Assembly: GCA_049890295.1 (NCBI GenBank)
Contig: JBMHBP010000002.1
Coordinates: forward strand, 124,001-188,000
Length of the DNA: 64,000 nt
Direction: 5' to 3'
Source: GCA-2862585 sp049890295
Lineage (GTDB): Bacteria; Bacteroidota; Bacteroidia; Flavobacteriales; UBA7312
Shown here: positions 1 through 8,783 of the stretch, one piece after another
Position numbering within the stretch: position 1 is the stretch's first letter
Layout of the letters: every line of letters starts with the position of its first letter
Translations under genes and position numbers: made by a program
Notes under the pieces: model-generated
The model's database searches: none
What the model was told of the DNA's origin: nothing
What the model saw: only the letters and a program-made list of their open reading frames with translations

Positions 1-1
1 A

Positions 2-988
2 CAAGAACAAACTTATCCTTATGCTGAAACCTTAGTCAATGCTATTGAAGATAATTATTTGTGTAGTGAGCCTGTTTTTTATATGACATGGGGAAGAGAA
101 AATGGGGATAATATTAATGGTCCGCAATACCCTATAATTTCAACCTATGCTGGAATGCAACAGCGATTGAGAGAATCGTATTTAGAAATGGGTATAAACA
201 ATAACGCCACCGTTTCTCCGGTAGGTATGGCATGGTATCAAATGAGAGAACAGTACCCCAATGTAAATCTTTATTCAGGCGATGAAAGTCACCCTAGTTT
301 AGCCGGTTCATATTTGGCAGCTTGTGTACATTATTGCACCATATTTGCAAAAAGTTGTCAAAGTTCAGACACCTATATTCCCAATGGATTAGATGTCACA
401 GTGGCCAGTAATATTCAAACTATTGCCAGTAATACTGTTTTAGATAGTACTCAAGTCTGGAATATGTTTTACATTCAATCTTTAGATACTAATAAAATCA
501 ACCAGACGAGCTATGAGTTTGATTTACAAGTGTCAAATTACGATTCAATCTATTGGGATTTTGGCGATAACACGTCTGTTTCCAATAGCCTCAACGTAGA
601 ACATGAATATATCGAAGAAGGAAGCTACAACGTAACTCTAACAGTCAGCTCAAATGGATGCAAAATACTTAGTCAAACTATAGTTATATCAATACCAAAT
701 GGTTCAACCGATACTACTGGAGGAAATGATACCACATCCATTTTTATCTATGATAAAGAAGATAACCTATCGCTTTATCCAAATCCTGCTAACCAGTTCA
801 TAGCATTTGAGGGTAAGCTGTCCAAAAGTAAAATGAAAATAATTAATGTATTTTCAGAGGTAGTGCTAGAAAAACATATTCAGAAAGGAGAGCAAATTGA
901 TATTTCAAATCTTAGTTCAGGATACTACATCATCGAGTTAGGTAGTACAGAAATAATAAAAACTTTTAAATTGATAAAAAATGAGTGA
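2..988 (+). CDS. Secreted SGNH/GDSL-like hydrolase with PKD and T9SS sorting domains (5' end outside window)
   Basis: The reading frame is open from base 2, so the gene starts before the window and only the C-terminal 328 residues are seen. The first third looks like the end of an SGNH/GDSL-type esterase fold: a TWGRENGD segment and, later, the DESHPSLAGSYLAA block, where D-x-x-H fits the catalytic Asp-His pair. The nucleophile serine would lie upstream. A PKD-type beta-sandwich (YWDFGDNTS) follows, then a C-terminal domain beginning LYPNPANQ, the pattern of T9SS type A sorting domains. The protein is therefore probably exported across the outer membrane and anchored or released by T9SS. The substrate is unknown. 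The last bases overlap the CDGSH gene by 8 nt. Confidence 0.75.
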   Translation, partial: QEQTYPYAETLVNAIEDNYLCSEPVFYMTWGRENGDNINGPQYPIISTYAGMQQRLRESYLEMGINNNATVSPVGMAWYQMREQYPNVNLYSGDESHPSLAGSYLAACVHYCTIFAKSCQSSDTYIPNGLDVTVASNIQTIASNTVLDSTQVWNMFYIQSLDTNKINQTSYEFDLQVSNYDSIYWDFGDNTSVSNSLNVEHEYIEEGSYNVTLTVSSNGCKILSQTIVISIPNGSTDTTGGNDTTSIFIYDKEDNLSLYPNPANQFIAFEGKLSKSKMKIINVFSEVVLEKHIQKGEQIDISNLSSGYYIIELGSTEIIKTFKLIKNE

Positions 989-1193
989 TTTAACCCCAAA
1001 CGAGTTTATTTTAGAAGCACAAAAAGATAAAAAATATCCCATTTGTAGTTGTGGATTAAGTTCAAAGATGCCACTGTGTGATGGCAGTCACCGCGACTAT
1101 AATGAAAAAAATGGAACAGATTATAAGTCAATACGACTTGAAGTTGATAGAGACGTGCAGATTAAATTATCATCCTCATCTTGGCAACGTTAA
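981..1193 (+). CDS. CDGSH iron-sulfur domain protein
   Basis: A 70-residue protein that is essentially one CDGSH (mitoNEET-like) domain. The ligand motif C-x-C-x2-S-x3-P-x-C-D-G-S-H is complete (C22, C24, C33, H37), so a [2Fe-2S] cluster with three Cys and one His is expected. Family members act in redox sensing or cluster transfer; the partner here is unknown. The ATG lies inside the last codons of the preceding hydrolase gene (8-nt overlap), suggesting translational coupling even though the upstream product is secreted and this one is cytoplasmic. Confidence 0.85.
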   Translation: MSDLTPNEFILEAQKDKKYPICSCGLSSKMPLCDGSHRDYNEKNGTDYKSIRLEVDRDVQIKLSSSSWQR

Positions 1194-1265
1194 TAATTTG
1201 TAAAAAACTTTACTTTAAATTTAAATACTCTTAAGCCACTATTCTTAAATTTAAAAAAAAATAAA

Positions 1266-2363
1266 ATGAGACACTTCTTAATATTAGCTATGCTGTCTTG
1301 CACGCTTAATTTTGCTTATTCGCAAGAACAAGCCGACTCAACACTCACCAGTGAAGAGATGCAGTTTAGAGATTCCATTGCGGCTTTGAATATTTCCAGT
1401 GAATTACTTCAGCAAATTCAAGAAACCTATAACAAAGGAACAGAAGCTTTTAATCAGTCCGATTATATTCAAGCCATAGAATCTTTTAAGGAGGTTATTG
1501 CATTAGATTCCACTAATAAAGCGGTTTACTACAACAAGGGCTTAGCCGAAAAAGCACTTGGTCAATTTGACTTAGCAGTACTGAGTTTAGAGCAAGCCTT
1601 TAGTTTAGATTCTAGCAATACTGATGCCCTATTCAATATAGCCAAGAGTTATCAGGAATCTCAAGATAGAAAAATGGCTATAAAAAGTTATGATCGTTTA
1701 CTATCACTTGACCCTCAACATGCCCAATCTGCATACCAAAAAGGCGTGATATACTACTTAGAAAATAATTTTCAACAAGCTATCAGTTCTTATTCTCAAG
1801 CCATTAGTATTGATGCCAATTATGCCTATGCCTACAATGATAGAGCTAGTTGCTTCCGAGCTTTAGAGGATTATGATAAAGCCATTGTGGATTACCGAAA
1901 AGCCGTTAGTTTAGACCCCCAAGCTTTTGTGTATAGCAATTTAGCCAGTGCCTTTCGTAAGTCAGGTAATGTTGATGAGGCAATAACCCATTATACCAAA
2001 GCCATTTCGCAAGATGTCAATTATGAAATGGCCTACAATAACAGAGGAAGTGTCTATTTTGAAATGAAAGATTACGATCTGGCTCTCAAGGATTTCAAAA
2101 AAGCTTTAGAAATAAACCCAGACTATGCCATGGCACTTTGCAATAGAGCAGCCGTTTATCATCTGAAAGAAAACTATACTGCTGCCTTGGCTGATTTAGA
2201 ACAAGCCGTAAAGCTCCAACCTAATAATGCCACCGCTTTGCTTAATAGAGGAATTACCCGTGAGATGCTTAGAAATGTAGATGGTGCTTGTGAAGACTGG
2301 CAAAAAGCTTATGAGTTAGGAATTCTAAAAGGAAAAGAATATTTTATTAAAAACTGCGAATAA
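1266..2363 (+). CDS. Exported tetratricopeptide repeat protein
   Basis: 365 residues with an N-terminal signal peptide (cleavage probably after AYS-Q, near residue 20), then about eight to nine TPR units of roughly 34 residues from about residue 55 to the end, each with the A/Y/A spacing seen in YNKGLAEKALGQFDLAV. TPR arrays form protein-binding superhelices, so a periplasmic or envelope scaffold is likely. It ends 2 nt before the PorE-like gene, so the two are probably co-transcribed and may act together. No catalytic motif is visible. A role in type IX secretion or gliding is an inference from the neighbour only. Confidence 0.75.
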   Translation: MRHFLILAMLSCTLNFAYSQEQADSTLTSEEMQFRDSIAALNISSELLQQIQETYNKGTEAFNQSDYIQAIESFKEVIALDSTNKAVYYNKGLAEKALGQFDLAVLSLEQAFSLDSSNTDALFNIAKSYQESQDRKMAIKSYDRLLSLDPQHAQSAYQKGVIYYLENNFQQAISSYSQAISIDANYAYAYNDRASCFRALEDYDKAIVDYRKAVSLDPQAFVYSNLASAFRKSGNVDEAITHYTKAISQDVNYEMAYNNRGSVYFEMKDYDLALKDFKKALEINPDYAMALCNRAAVYHLKENYTAALADLEQAVKLQPNNATALLNRGITREMLRNVDGACEDWQKAYELGILKGKEYFIKNCE

Positions 2364-2365
2364 GA

Positions 2366-4417
2366 ATGAAATATATTATTACACTCAGTATTTTATTAGC
2401 AAGTTTTGGGCTCTACGCCCAAGATGTAGCCTTTAAAAAAAGTAATTTTAAAGACGACAAAGATGGTCTTGAACGTGCAAAAGCTAATATAGAACAAGGT
2501 GATAAGTTTTTGGAAGAAGGAAAACTTCAGGTATTAGCCATGACTAATGCCTTTGATAAATTCGAAAAAGCCCTAGAAAACTATTTACCAGCTCAGCAGT
2601 TTAACCCTAATAATTCCGATTTAAATAGGAAAATAGGTCATGCTTATTTATATACAAATACGCCTTATTTAGCTATGCCCTTTTTGAAAACTTCGTTAGA
2701 ATTAGTGGAAAAAGACGCTAACCCTTTCGTTCATTTTTTATTAGGAAAAGCCTATCAGTTGGAGCGTGATTTTGAAGAAGCCGAGAAAGCCTTTAAATTG
2801 TATGGATCTATTGAGAATCCCAAGAAGTTCGAAACCTATAAAAAGCTTAATAGAAAACATATCAGAGAGTGTCGAAGTGGTGCCGAAATTTTTGGTGTTA
2901 AAACCCGTGTCTGGGTTGATAATGTTAAAGAGTTAAATACTCCACAAGATGAGATCGCACCCAGCATAACTGCCGATAATTCAGAAATTATATTTAACAG
3001 TAATAAAACTGGAAATTTCGATATTTACTCCGCAAAAAGAGAAAAAAGACGTTGGGTACAGCTCACTTCTGTCAATAGCCTAAATACTGAAGGAGATGAT
3101 GTTTCATCCAACCTGGCTTATGATGGGCAGCGACTATTATTGTTCAAAGATACCGACGGTCAGAGTGATATCTATGAGTCTAAACTACAAGGCACCACTT
3201 GGTCAGAACCCAAGCTAAAAATGTCTAAAGTAGTTAATATTGATGGTAATGAAACCTTTGCCTCTTACGACCCGCAAGATATCAAAGTGTATTTTGTTTC
3301 GGATGGAGGGTATGGTGGCGATAAAAACATCAGTTTTAGTGGTAAAAAAGATGATGAAGAAAAATTCTGGGGACAATCCCAAAGTGCAGGACAACTGGTC
3401 AATACTGGCTTTCAAGAAGGTTCAGTATATATGGCACCCGATGGCAATACGATGTATTTCTGTTCACAAGGTCATAGTTCCATAGGTGGTTATGATGTAT
3501 TTGTGTCTTACCGAGATGAAGAACTAGGTCTTTGGGGAAAGCCAATCAATTTAGGATACCCTATCAATACACCCTATGATGAATTATATTTTAGTATTTC
3601 AGCTAGTGGAAAGAGAGCCTATTTTGCTTCTAACAGAGATGGTGGGTCAGGTGGAATGGATATTTATTGTGCCACATTTTGGGGAGAGCCTAAACAACCA
3701 GCAGTAGCCTCAGAAGACAACCTCATTGCCAGTATAGCCTCGCCGATAGAAGATACCTATACCCCTGAAAGTGTTGAGGTCACTCAAGCTAATAGCCTAA
3801 CCGTTTTCAAAGGACGAATTATAGATGGTTTATTGCAAGAGCCAGTCCAAGCCCAAATAAAAATATTCGATAACTCTACAGGAGAAGTGTATTCAACCAT
3901 GCAATCAAATAGTGCTACAGGTAAGTTTTTATTGTCACTTCCTTCAGGTTTGAACTATGGTATATCGGTGGAGGCCGAAGGTTTCCTTTTTCATTCTGAA
4001 AACTTCAACTTACCAAAAGGATCAGCTTATGATATGGTCAACAAAGATATTGAGTTAAAAAATATCGATATTGGTAGTAAAATTGCCCTTAGAAACGTCT
4101 TTTTCGACACCGGAAAAGCGGAAGTAAAAATAGACTCCTACCCAGAATTAGATCGATTGATTAAGCTAATGACCGATGTTCCTAGCTTGAAGATAGAACT
4201 CTCAGGGCACACCGATAACATTGGTGGCAAAGAGGCCAATGAAAAGCTATCTCAACGCCGTGCCCAAGCCGTAAGGCAATACTTAGTGTCCCGTTCTGTA
4301 GATGGGGGAAGAGTCACCGCCAAAGGTTATGGTGCCAGTCGACCAGTAGATACTAATGCCACCAAAACGGGTAGAGCTAATAATCGACGTACCGAATTTG
4401 AGATTACTGCTAATTAA
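2366..4417 (+). CDS. PorE-like OmpA-family protein (TPR, PD40 propeller, carboxypeptidase-regulatory and OmpA domains)
   Basis: 683 residues with a signal peptide ending at LYA-Q. Domain order: TPR helices at about 30-160; a beta-propeller of PD40/WD40-like blades at about 185-440 (repeated DIYSAK, DIYESK, DVFVSY, DIYCAT strands); a carboxypeptidase-regulatory-like beta-sandwich at about 478-550; and a C-terminal OmpA peptidoglycan-binding domain at about 565-683 (SGHTDNIGG, with NNRRTEF near the end). This order and length match PorE, which in Porphyromonas gingivalis links the T9SS to peptidoglycan. Several PorE-like paralogues occur per genome, so the exact role is not certain. The stop codon overlaps the next ATG (TAATG). 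Confidence 0.8.
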   Translation: MKYIITLSILLASFGLYAQDVAFKKSNFKDDKDGLERAKANIEQGDKFLEEGKLQVLAMTNAFDKFEKALENYLPAQQFNPNNSDLNRKIGHAYLYTNTPYLAMPFLKTSLELVEKDANPFVHFLLGKAYQLERDFEEAEKAFKLYGSIENPKKFETYKKLNRKHIRECRSGAEIFGVKTRVWVDNVKELNTPQDEIAPSITADNSEIIFNSNKTGNFDIYSAKREKRRWVQLTSVNSLNTEGDDVSSNLAYDGQRLLLFKDTDGQSDIYESKLQGTTWSEPKLKMSKVVNIDGNETFASYDPQDIKVYFVSDGGYGGDKNISFSGKKDDEEKFWGQSQSAGQLVNTGFQEGSVYMAPDGNTMYFCSQGHSSIGGYDVFVSYRDEELGLWGKPINLGYPINTPYDELYFSISASGKRAYFASNRDGGSGGMDIYCATFWGEPKQPAVASEDNLIASIASPIEDTYTPESVEVTQANSLTVFKGRIIDGLLQEPVQAQIKIFDNSTGEVYSTMQSNSATGKFLLSLPSGLNYGISVEAEGFLFHSENFNLPKGSAYDMVNKDIELKNIDIGSKIALRNVFFDTGKAEVKIDSYPELDRLIKLMTDVPSLKIELSGHTDNIGGKEANEKLSQRRAQAVRQYLVSRSVDGGRVTAKGYGASRPVDTNATKTGRANNRRTEFEITAN

Positions 4418-5373
4418 TGATTAATTGGTTACGTACATTTAAGTGGACTACTCAGTTATATAATCTGTTTCACAAGCAGCAGTTGAAACACAATATTCCT
4501 TTGTATAAGCACTATGGAATTAATAAACGTTACTATTCCTCCATTTCATCAGAAGATTTTAAACATTTAGACAATCCCAAACCCCCATTGGATGAATTAG
4601 ATTCTGCTATTGAACTGCCTAAAAATAAAGTCTTCAAGCAGTTGGATAAACAAAGCCAGGAAGCCTTATTGGGTTGGTCACAAAATGGCTACGCCATATT
4701 AGACCGTTTTTTTAGTTCCGATGAGGTAGATACCTTCAACCATGAAATTCAAAATCTTTTAGAAAATAATAAAGCAAAGTGGGGCTATGGAGAAAAAATT
4801 ATGTTTGCCTTTAGGCAATCTTTACCAATTTACCAGGCCGCTACCCATCCTAAATTGAAACAGATATTTGGTTTACTCATGGGTAATGAGATGCAATTGT
4901 TTCAAAGTATCAATTTTTTGAAAGGTAGTCAGCAGCGGGCTCACTCCGACTTTGTACACATGACTACCTTTCCCCAAAACAACCTCATAGCCGCCTGGGT
5001 AGCTTTGGAAGACGTTACGGCTGACAGTGGACCACTACATTATTATCCTAGCTCACATAGCTTACCACATGTTTTTAATGCCGACTTCGACAATGTGGGT
5101 ACAGCCTTTCGCATTGGAAGGAAAACCTATACCGACTACGAAGACAAGGTTCAAGAACGCATAGATCAACACCAACTTAAGAAACATATTTTTTTGGCAA
5201 AAAAAGGCGATGTATTTATTTGGCATGCCAACCTATTACATGGCGGAGAACCTATGACCAATCCTCAGGCTAGTCGTAAGAGTATGGTCTTTCATTATTA
5301 TTCTCAAAACGCTATTTGTTATCACGAAATTAGCGAACGGCCAGCACTGATACCCAAACATAAATATTCTTGA
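4417..5373 (+). CDS. Phytanoyl-CoA dioxygenase (PhyH) family protein
   Basis: 318 residues. Fe(II)/2-oxoglutarate oxygenases of the PhyH family use an H-x-D...H iron triad; here H176-S-D178 and H275 (LLHGGEP) fit, followed by a basic residue stretch (SRKSMVFHY) that would bind 2-oxoglutarate. The substrate cannot be read from sequence; the family hydroxylates lipids, amino acids and small metabolites. The first 90 residues have no recognised domain. The gene is coupled on both sides, TAATG with the PorE-like gene and TGATG with the HAD gene, so the three are very probably translated from one mRNA. Confidence 0.8.
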   Translation: MINWLRTFKWTTQLYNLFHKQQLKHNIPLYKHYGINKRYYSSISSEDFKHLDNPKPPLDELDSAIELPKNKVFKQLDKQSQEALLGWSQNGYAILDRFFSSDEVDTFNHEIQNLLENNKAKWGYGEKIMFAFRQSLPIYQAATHPKLKQIFGLLMGNEMQLFQSINFLKGSQQRAHSDFVHMTTFPQNNLIAAWVALEDVTADSGPLHYYPSSHSLPHVFNADFDNVGTAFRIGRKTYTDYEDKVQERIDQHQLKKHIFLAKKGDVFIWHANLLHGGEPMTNPQASRKSMVFHYYSQNAICYHEISERPALIPKHKYS

Positions 5374-6023
5374 TGAAACATTTATTATTTGACCTTGACG
5401 GAACCATTATCGAACCCCAGGAAGGGATACTCAATAGCTTACGCTATGCCGTTAAAATGATGGGTGTAGTTATGCCAAGCGACGACGAACTGCGTCAGTT
5501 TATAGGTCCACCCATTATGGATTCTTTCCAACGTCAGTTTGGATTAAGCCCGTCAGAAGCCCTAGAAGGAATACAGTATTTTAGAAATTATTATGCACAA
5601 AGCGGTATTCATCAAAACACCTTGTTTCCTCACATCTCAGCAATGCTTGAAATCCTTGATAAAGAAGGCTATAAACTTTATGTGGCCACTTCTAAGCCCA
5701 CCGTTTTTGCTAAGGATATTTTGCAAAAGCATGGATTAGATCATCTGTTTGTAGCGATTGTGGGTTCAAACCTTGATAATAGCCGTAGCGATAAAGCCGA
5801 AATCATAGGTTATATTTTAGAGACTTATCAATTAAACCCAAGCCATTGTGTTATGATTGGTGATACGCCTTACGATATTATAGGAGCTAAGAAACACTAC
5901 ATTCGGTCAGTAGGAGTGACATATGGCCATGGTCAATTCCAGCATCATCAGGCCGACTTTGCGGTAGAGGACGTTTACCAATTAGAAGAGCTCATAAAAA
6001 GAGAGTTCCCTATTGTTATTTAA
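5373..6023 (+). CDS. HAD-superfamily hydrolase, phosphoglycolate phosphatase-like
   Basis: 216 residues from the ATG at 5373, which overlaps the upstream stop (TGATG); a TTG one codon earlier also gives an open frame but is not needed. HAD motif I is D7-L-D9-G-T, motif II is the TS of YVATSKPT, and motif IV is GDTPYDIIGAK. An alpha-helical cap lies between motifs I and II, as in the Gph/PGP group. It probably dephosphorylates a small phosphometabolite in the cytoplasm. Pairing with the PhyH oxygenase suggests a shared pathway, but nothing shows which. Confidence 0.8.
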   Translation: MKHLLFDLDGTIIEPQEGILNSLRYAVKMMGVVMPSDDELRQFIGPPIMDSFQRQFGLSPSEALEGIQYFRNYYAQSGIHQNTLFPHISAMLEILDKEGYKLYVATSKPTVFAKDILQKHGLDHLFVAIVGSNLDNSRSDKAEIIGYILETYQLNPSHCVMIGDTPYDIIGAKKHYIRSVGVTYGHGQFQHHQADFAVEDVYQLEELIKREFPIVI

Positions 6024-6089
6024 GTAGTATTGATTATATTTGGCTCAATGGGTTTTATACCCACCTTATTTTAAGTTTATTTATGAAGT

Positions 6090-6120
6090 AACCCATACTA
6101 ATTAGTGTGGGTTCCTTATT
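6090..6120. terminator. Stem-loop between convergent genes
   Basis: An 11-bp inverted repeat (AACCCA...TGGGTT arms, one G-T wobble, AATT loop core) is followed by a weak T-rich run. It lies between the HAD gene (+) and the DUF2461 gene (-), where a shared terminator is expected. Confidence 0.45.
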
Positions 6121-6195
6121 TTATAAACTCGTGAGGCAATCAAAAAAAAAGCATTTTTTCATGATAATTTGCCTAGTTATAGTTGTGCTTTAAAA

Positions 6196-6220
6196 TAATA
6201 TACTGCATATCAGTATATTA
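6196..6220. repeat. Perfect 10-bp inverted repeat in the 6.0-6.3 kb gap
   Basis: Arms TAATATACTG and CAGTATATTA with a 5-nt CATAT spacer. It is the second hairpin in the 248-base gene-free stretch 6024-6271; it has no T tract, so it may be a protein-binding site or just an AT-rich palindrome. Nothing else (no tRNA, no small gene) is recognisable in this stretch. Confidence 0.4.
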
Positions 6221-6271
6221 CAATCTTTACGATGGAAAATTTACACCGCAAATAAAGGTTAAAAATATTAC

Positions 6272-6940
6272 CTAAAGCAAACTCTCCCCATCAGCATTGG
6301 TGTTCAGTACATCACTCATGTAGTCCACAAAGGGGCGTACAGCTTGAAGAGCATTATTAATGCGATCTAAAAAGGCGGGGCTAGTTGCTTCTTTCTGTGT
6401 ATAGCGTACGCTAAAGAGGTGTTGTTTAAAACGTAAGAGGTCAATGTTGGGGTGGTCTTTGGCATAGCCCTTGGGCGCGGTTTTTATAGCATCACCGTGT
6501 AGTTCGCCCCAAACCTTTTTAAAGGCAGGTGCATTGATAATTTTGCGGTATTCATCGCCGTCCACGGCCAATTCTTGACGGATACGCTTTAGGTCGGCTG
6601 GGCTGGGGTCCCAAAAGCCACAAGCAAGGAAAATTTCCTTAGGACTGAGGTGCAGGTAGTAGCCCCCGCGGAGTTCGGGTTTGGTACGGTGCCAGTTTAG
6701 TCCAAAATGGGTTTTATATGGAGTTTTATCTTTAGAAAAACGCACATCACGGTAGATACGAAACAGCTTAAAACGGTCGATGCTATCGTGCCTATTGAGT
6801 TGGTCTTTTAGTACCTCACCAAACAGCTTTACAGAACTTTCTAGGGTTTTAAAATGGGTTTTATTGGGCTCAAACCATTCGCGGTGGTTGTTTTGCTCTA
6901 GCTGTGTTAAAAACGAAAAAATTTCAGGAGATAGTTGCAT
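6272..6940 (-). CDS. DUF2461 (TIGR02453) family protein
   Basis: 222 residues matching the DUF2461 family from end to end: NNHREWFEPNK near the N-terminus, then the conserved FRIYRDVRFSKDKTPYKTHFG block and the GGYYLHLSP block. The biochemical function is unknown; members are cytoplasmic and widespread in Bacteroidota. The ATG at 6940 is preceded at a 4-nt distance by a perfect -7 box, so the mRNA is probably leaderless. The local base composition is clearly richer in G+C than the second half of the window. Confidence 0.85.
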   Translation of the reverse strand: MQLSPEIFSFLTQLEQNNHREWFEPNKTHFKTLESSVKLFGEVLKDQLNRHDSIDRFKLFRIYRDVRFSKDKTPYKTHFGLNWHRTKPELRGGYYLHLSPKEIFLACGFWDPSPADLKRIRQELAVDGDEYRKIINAPAFKKVWGELHGDAIKTAPKGYAKDHPNIDLLRFKQHLFSVRYTQKEATSPAFLDRINNALQAVRPFVDYMSDVLNTNADGESLL

Positions 6941-6944
6941 GTCT

Positions 6945-6952
6945 CAAAAATA
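6945..6952 (-). promoter_or_regulatory. -7 box TATTTTTG, predicted leaderless promoter of the DUF2461 gene
   Basis: Exact match to TAnnTTTG, ending 4 nt before the ATG. No convincing -33 TTG is seen at the usual distance. Confidence 0.5.
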
Positions 6953-7005
6953 GGTATTTTCCAATAAGTCATTGACACTCTCTGCATAGCGCGTTGGTCA
7001 TCTTA

Positions 7006-7839
7006 TTAACTCGTCCTTTTCTTCCACAAATTTAGTACTACGCCAGAAATGACCATAGCAATACCCAATAAGCTCATAATGCCGTAGCTTTCCCCAAATA
7101 GCAGGTAGCCAATGCTCAAAGCGAAAATGGTACCCACGTATTTCAAGCTAATCATTTTGTTAGCAATACCGCTTTGTAGGCCTTTGGTCATCAGTATTTG
7201 GGCTATTTGGGTAAATATTCCCATGAGTAGGAGGTAAAGCCAATCCGTGCCTTGGGGTGTTACCCAGTTCAGATAAGATAGTACCGACATAAAGGGAATG
7301 GCCACCAAGGGAAAGTACAAGACCACCACTAGGGGGTGTTCTGTATTTTTAAGCTGGCGTATACAAGTGTAAGCCATACCGGAGAACATGGCCGAGCAAA
7401 TGCCTATCAACATAAAGGTCATAGAAATGCGTTCATCAAAGCCTTTTATCATAGCTACTCCGGCAAAGGAAATACCAAAATAAAGCCATTGTCTGATTTG
7501 CATTTTTTCCTTGAGGAAGATGGCGGCAAAGAGGGCCGTAAAAATGGGCGAGAGGTATTGCAAGGTCACCGCACTGGCCAATGGGATATTCTGTAAGGTG
7601 TAAAAAAACATCAATAGGGCAGTGGTGCCAAAAATACCACGCATCAGCAGAACTTTTTTGTTGTTGCCTAACAGAGGGATGCCCAGTTTTTGGAGCATTC
7701 CAATACTCAATACGAAAGAAATGATGGAACGGAATAGAATGAGTTCGTGTGCCGGAATATGAGGTAAGAACTTTACGCATATCTGCATGAGGGCAAAGGC
7801 CGCCGTTGAGCCTAACATGTAAAAGACGCCCTTTTTCAC
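7006..7839 (-). CDS. EamA/DMT-superfamily membrane transporter
   Basis: 277 residues with about ten hydrophobic segments arranged as two EamA halves (residues about 3-130 and 145-272), the layout of drug/metabolite transporters such as RhaT/YdcZ/RarD relatives. The conserved proline- and glycine-rich ends of helix 4 (ASAVTLQYLSPIFTALFAAIFLKEKM) are present. It would export or exchange a small metabolite across the inner membrane; the substrate is unknown. Its start overlaps the meaB stop by 4 nt, so it is the last gene of the divIC-mutAB-meaB operon. Confidence 0.85.
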   Translation of the reverse strand: MKKGVFYMLGSTAAFALMQICVKFLPHIPAHELILFRSIISFVLSIGMLQKLGIPLLGNNKKVLLMRGIFGTTALLMFFYTLQNIPLASAVTLQYLSPIFTALFAAIFLKEKMQIRQWLYFGISFAGVAMIKGFDERISMTFMLIGICSAMFSGMAYTCIRQLKNTEHPLVVVLYFPLVAIPFMSVLSYLNWVTPQGTDWLYLLLMGIFTQIAQILMTKGLQSGIANKMISLKYVGTIFALSIGYLLFGESYGIMSLLGIAMVISGVVLNLWKKRTS

Positions 7840-8783
7840 TTAAAGAGTTGGTCTAAGGCCTGTGATGGCGTTAGTTTTCCTTTTGCAAGGTCTTCTTCTA
7901 AATTCTGAATTTTAGCATGGTGTTTTTGGTAAAAGTCACTCTGTAAGTGTTCTTGGATAAGGTGTTTTAGCCAATAACGTTGCTGTTCTTGACGTTGCTT
8001 TTCAAAAAAACCTCTTTCAGTAGTCCATTGTTGAAAATCGTTGAGATGTTGCCAGGCTTGTGCTATACCCGTTTTCTGCTGTGCCGAGCAAATATCTACT
8101 GGTGTTGTCCAGCCGTTTTCATTTGGAGGAAAAAGGTGTAATGCCGTTTTGTATTGGGCTTGTGCTTTTTTGGCAGACAATAGGTTGTCACCATCGGCCT
8201 TATTTATTAGAAGAATATCGGCCATTTCCATAATGCCTCGCTTGATACCTTGCAATTCGTCACCTGCACCAGCTAACATCATTAGCAGAAATACGTCTAC
8301 CATAGAATGTACGACCGTCTCGGATTGTCCAACACCGACGGTTTCTATCAAAATGACTTCATATCCGGCCGCTTCGCAAAGGATAATACTTTCTCGAGTT
8401 CTTCGGGCTACTCCACCCAAAGATCCAGCCGTGGGTGAGGGGCGAATGAAGGCTAAATCATCGGCGGATAGTTCGTTCATGCGGGTTTTGTCGCCCAAAA
8501 TGCTACCACCCGATTTTTCACTGGATGGGTCTATAGCCAACACAGCCACTTTCTTGCCTTGTGTGGTAAGGTGTTTGCCCAGAGCTTCTATAAATGTGCT
8601 TTTGCCAACGCCGGGAACGCCAGTAATGCCAATTCGTAAAGATTGACCACTATAAGGTAATAGATCTTGGATAATACTTTGGGCTTCTTCTTGGTGTGCG
8701 ACCAGGGTACTTTCTACTAAAGTAATAGTACGTGCTAATGCCGAGCGATTTCCCGTTAATATGTCGGTGCTGAGTTTATGCAT
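7836..8783 (-). CDS. meaB: Methylmalonyl-CoA mutase-associated GTPase MeaB/ArgK
   Basis: 315 residues. The P-loop GVPGVGKS is at about 55-62, followed by LAIDPSSEKSGGSILGDKTRM, a signature of the MeaB/ArgK (G3E) family, then IETVGVGQSE (switch) and NKAD for guanine recognition. MeaB guards adenosylcobalamin-dependent mutases: it gates cofactor loading and replaces inactivated B12. It overlaps the mutase gene by 8 nt, so chaperone and client are produced together. A kinase role, once proposed for ArgK, is not supported by the context. Confidence 0.93.
   Translation of the reverse strand: MHKLSTDILTGNRSALARTITLVESTLVAHQEEAQSIIQDLLPYSGQSLRIGITGVPGVGKSTFIEALGKHLTTQGKKVAVLAIDPSSEKSGGSILGDKTRMNELSADDLAFIRPSPTAGSLGGVARRTRESIILCEAAGYEVILIETVGVGQSETVVHSMVDVFLLMMLAGAGDELQGIKRGIMEMADILLINKADGDNLLSAKKAQAQYKTALHLFPPNENGWTTPVDICSAQQKTGIAQAWQHLNDFQQWTTERGFFEKQRQEQQRYWLKHLIQEHLQSDFYQKHHAKIQNLEEDLAKGKLTPSQALDQLFK

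Noticed and set aside
3240..3485. 81-codon open frame inside the PorE-like gene
   Set aside because: It is a shifted frame of a well-conserved protein with propeller motifs; the translation has no recognisable features.
6024..6271. Possible small RNA or tRNA in the largest gene-free stretch
   Set aside because: Only two hairpins are seen; there is no cloverleaf, no CCA end and no conserved RNA motif that I can recognise.
8041..8646. 201-codon plus-strand frame opposite meaB
   Set aside because: It is antisense to a complete meaB with all GTPase motifs; long antisense frames are expected where codon usage avoids certain triplets.
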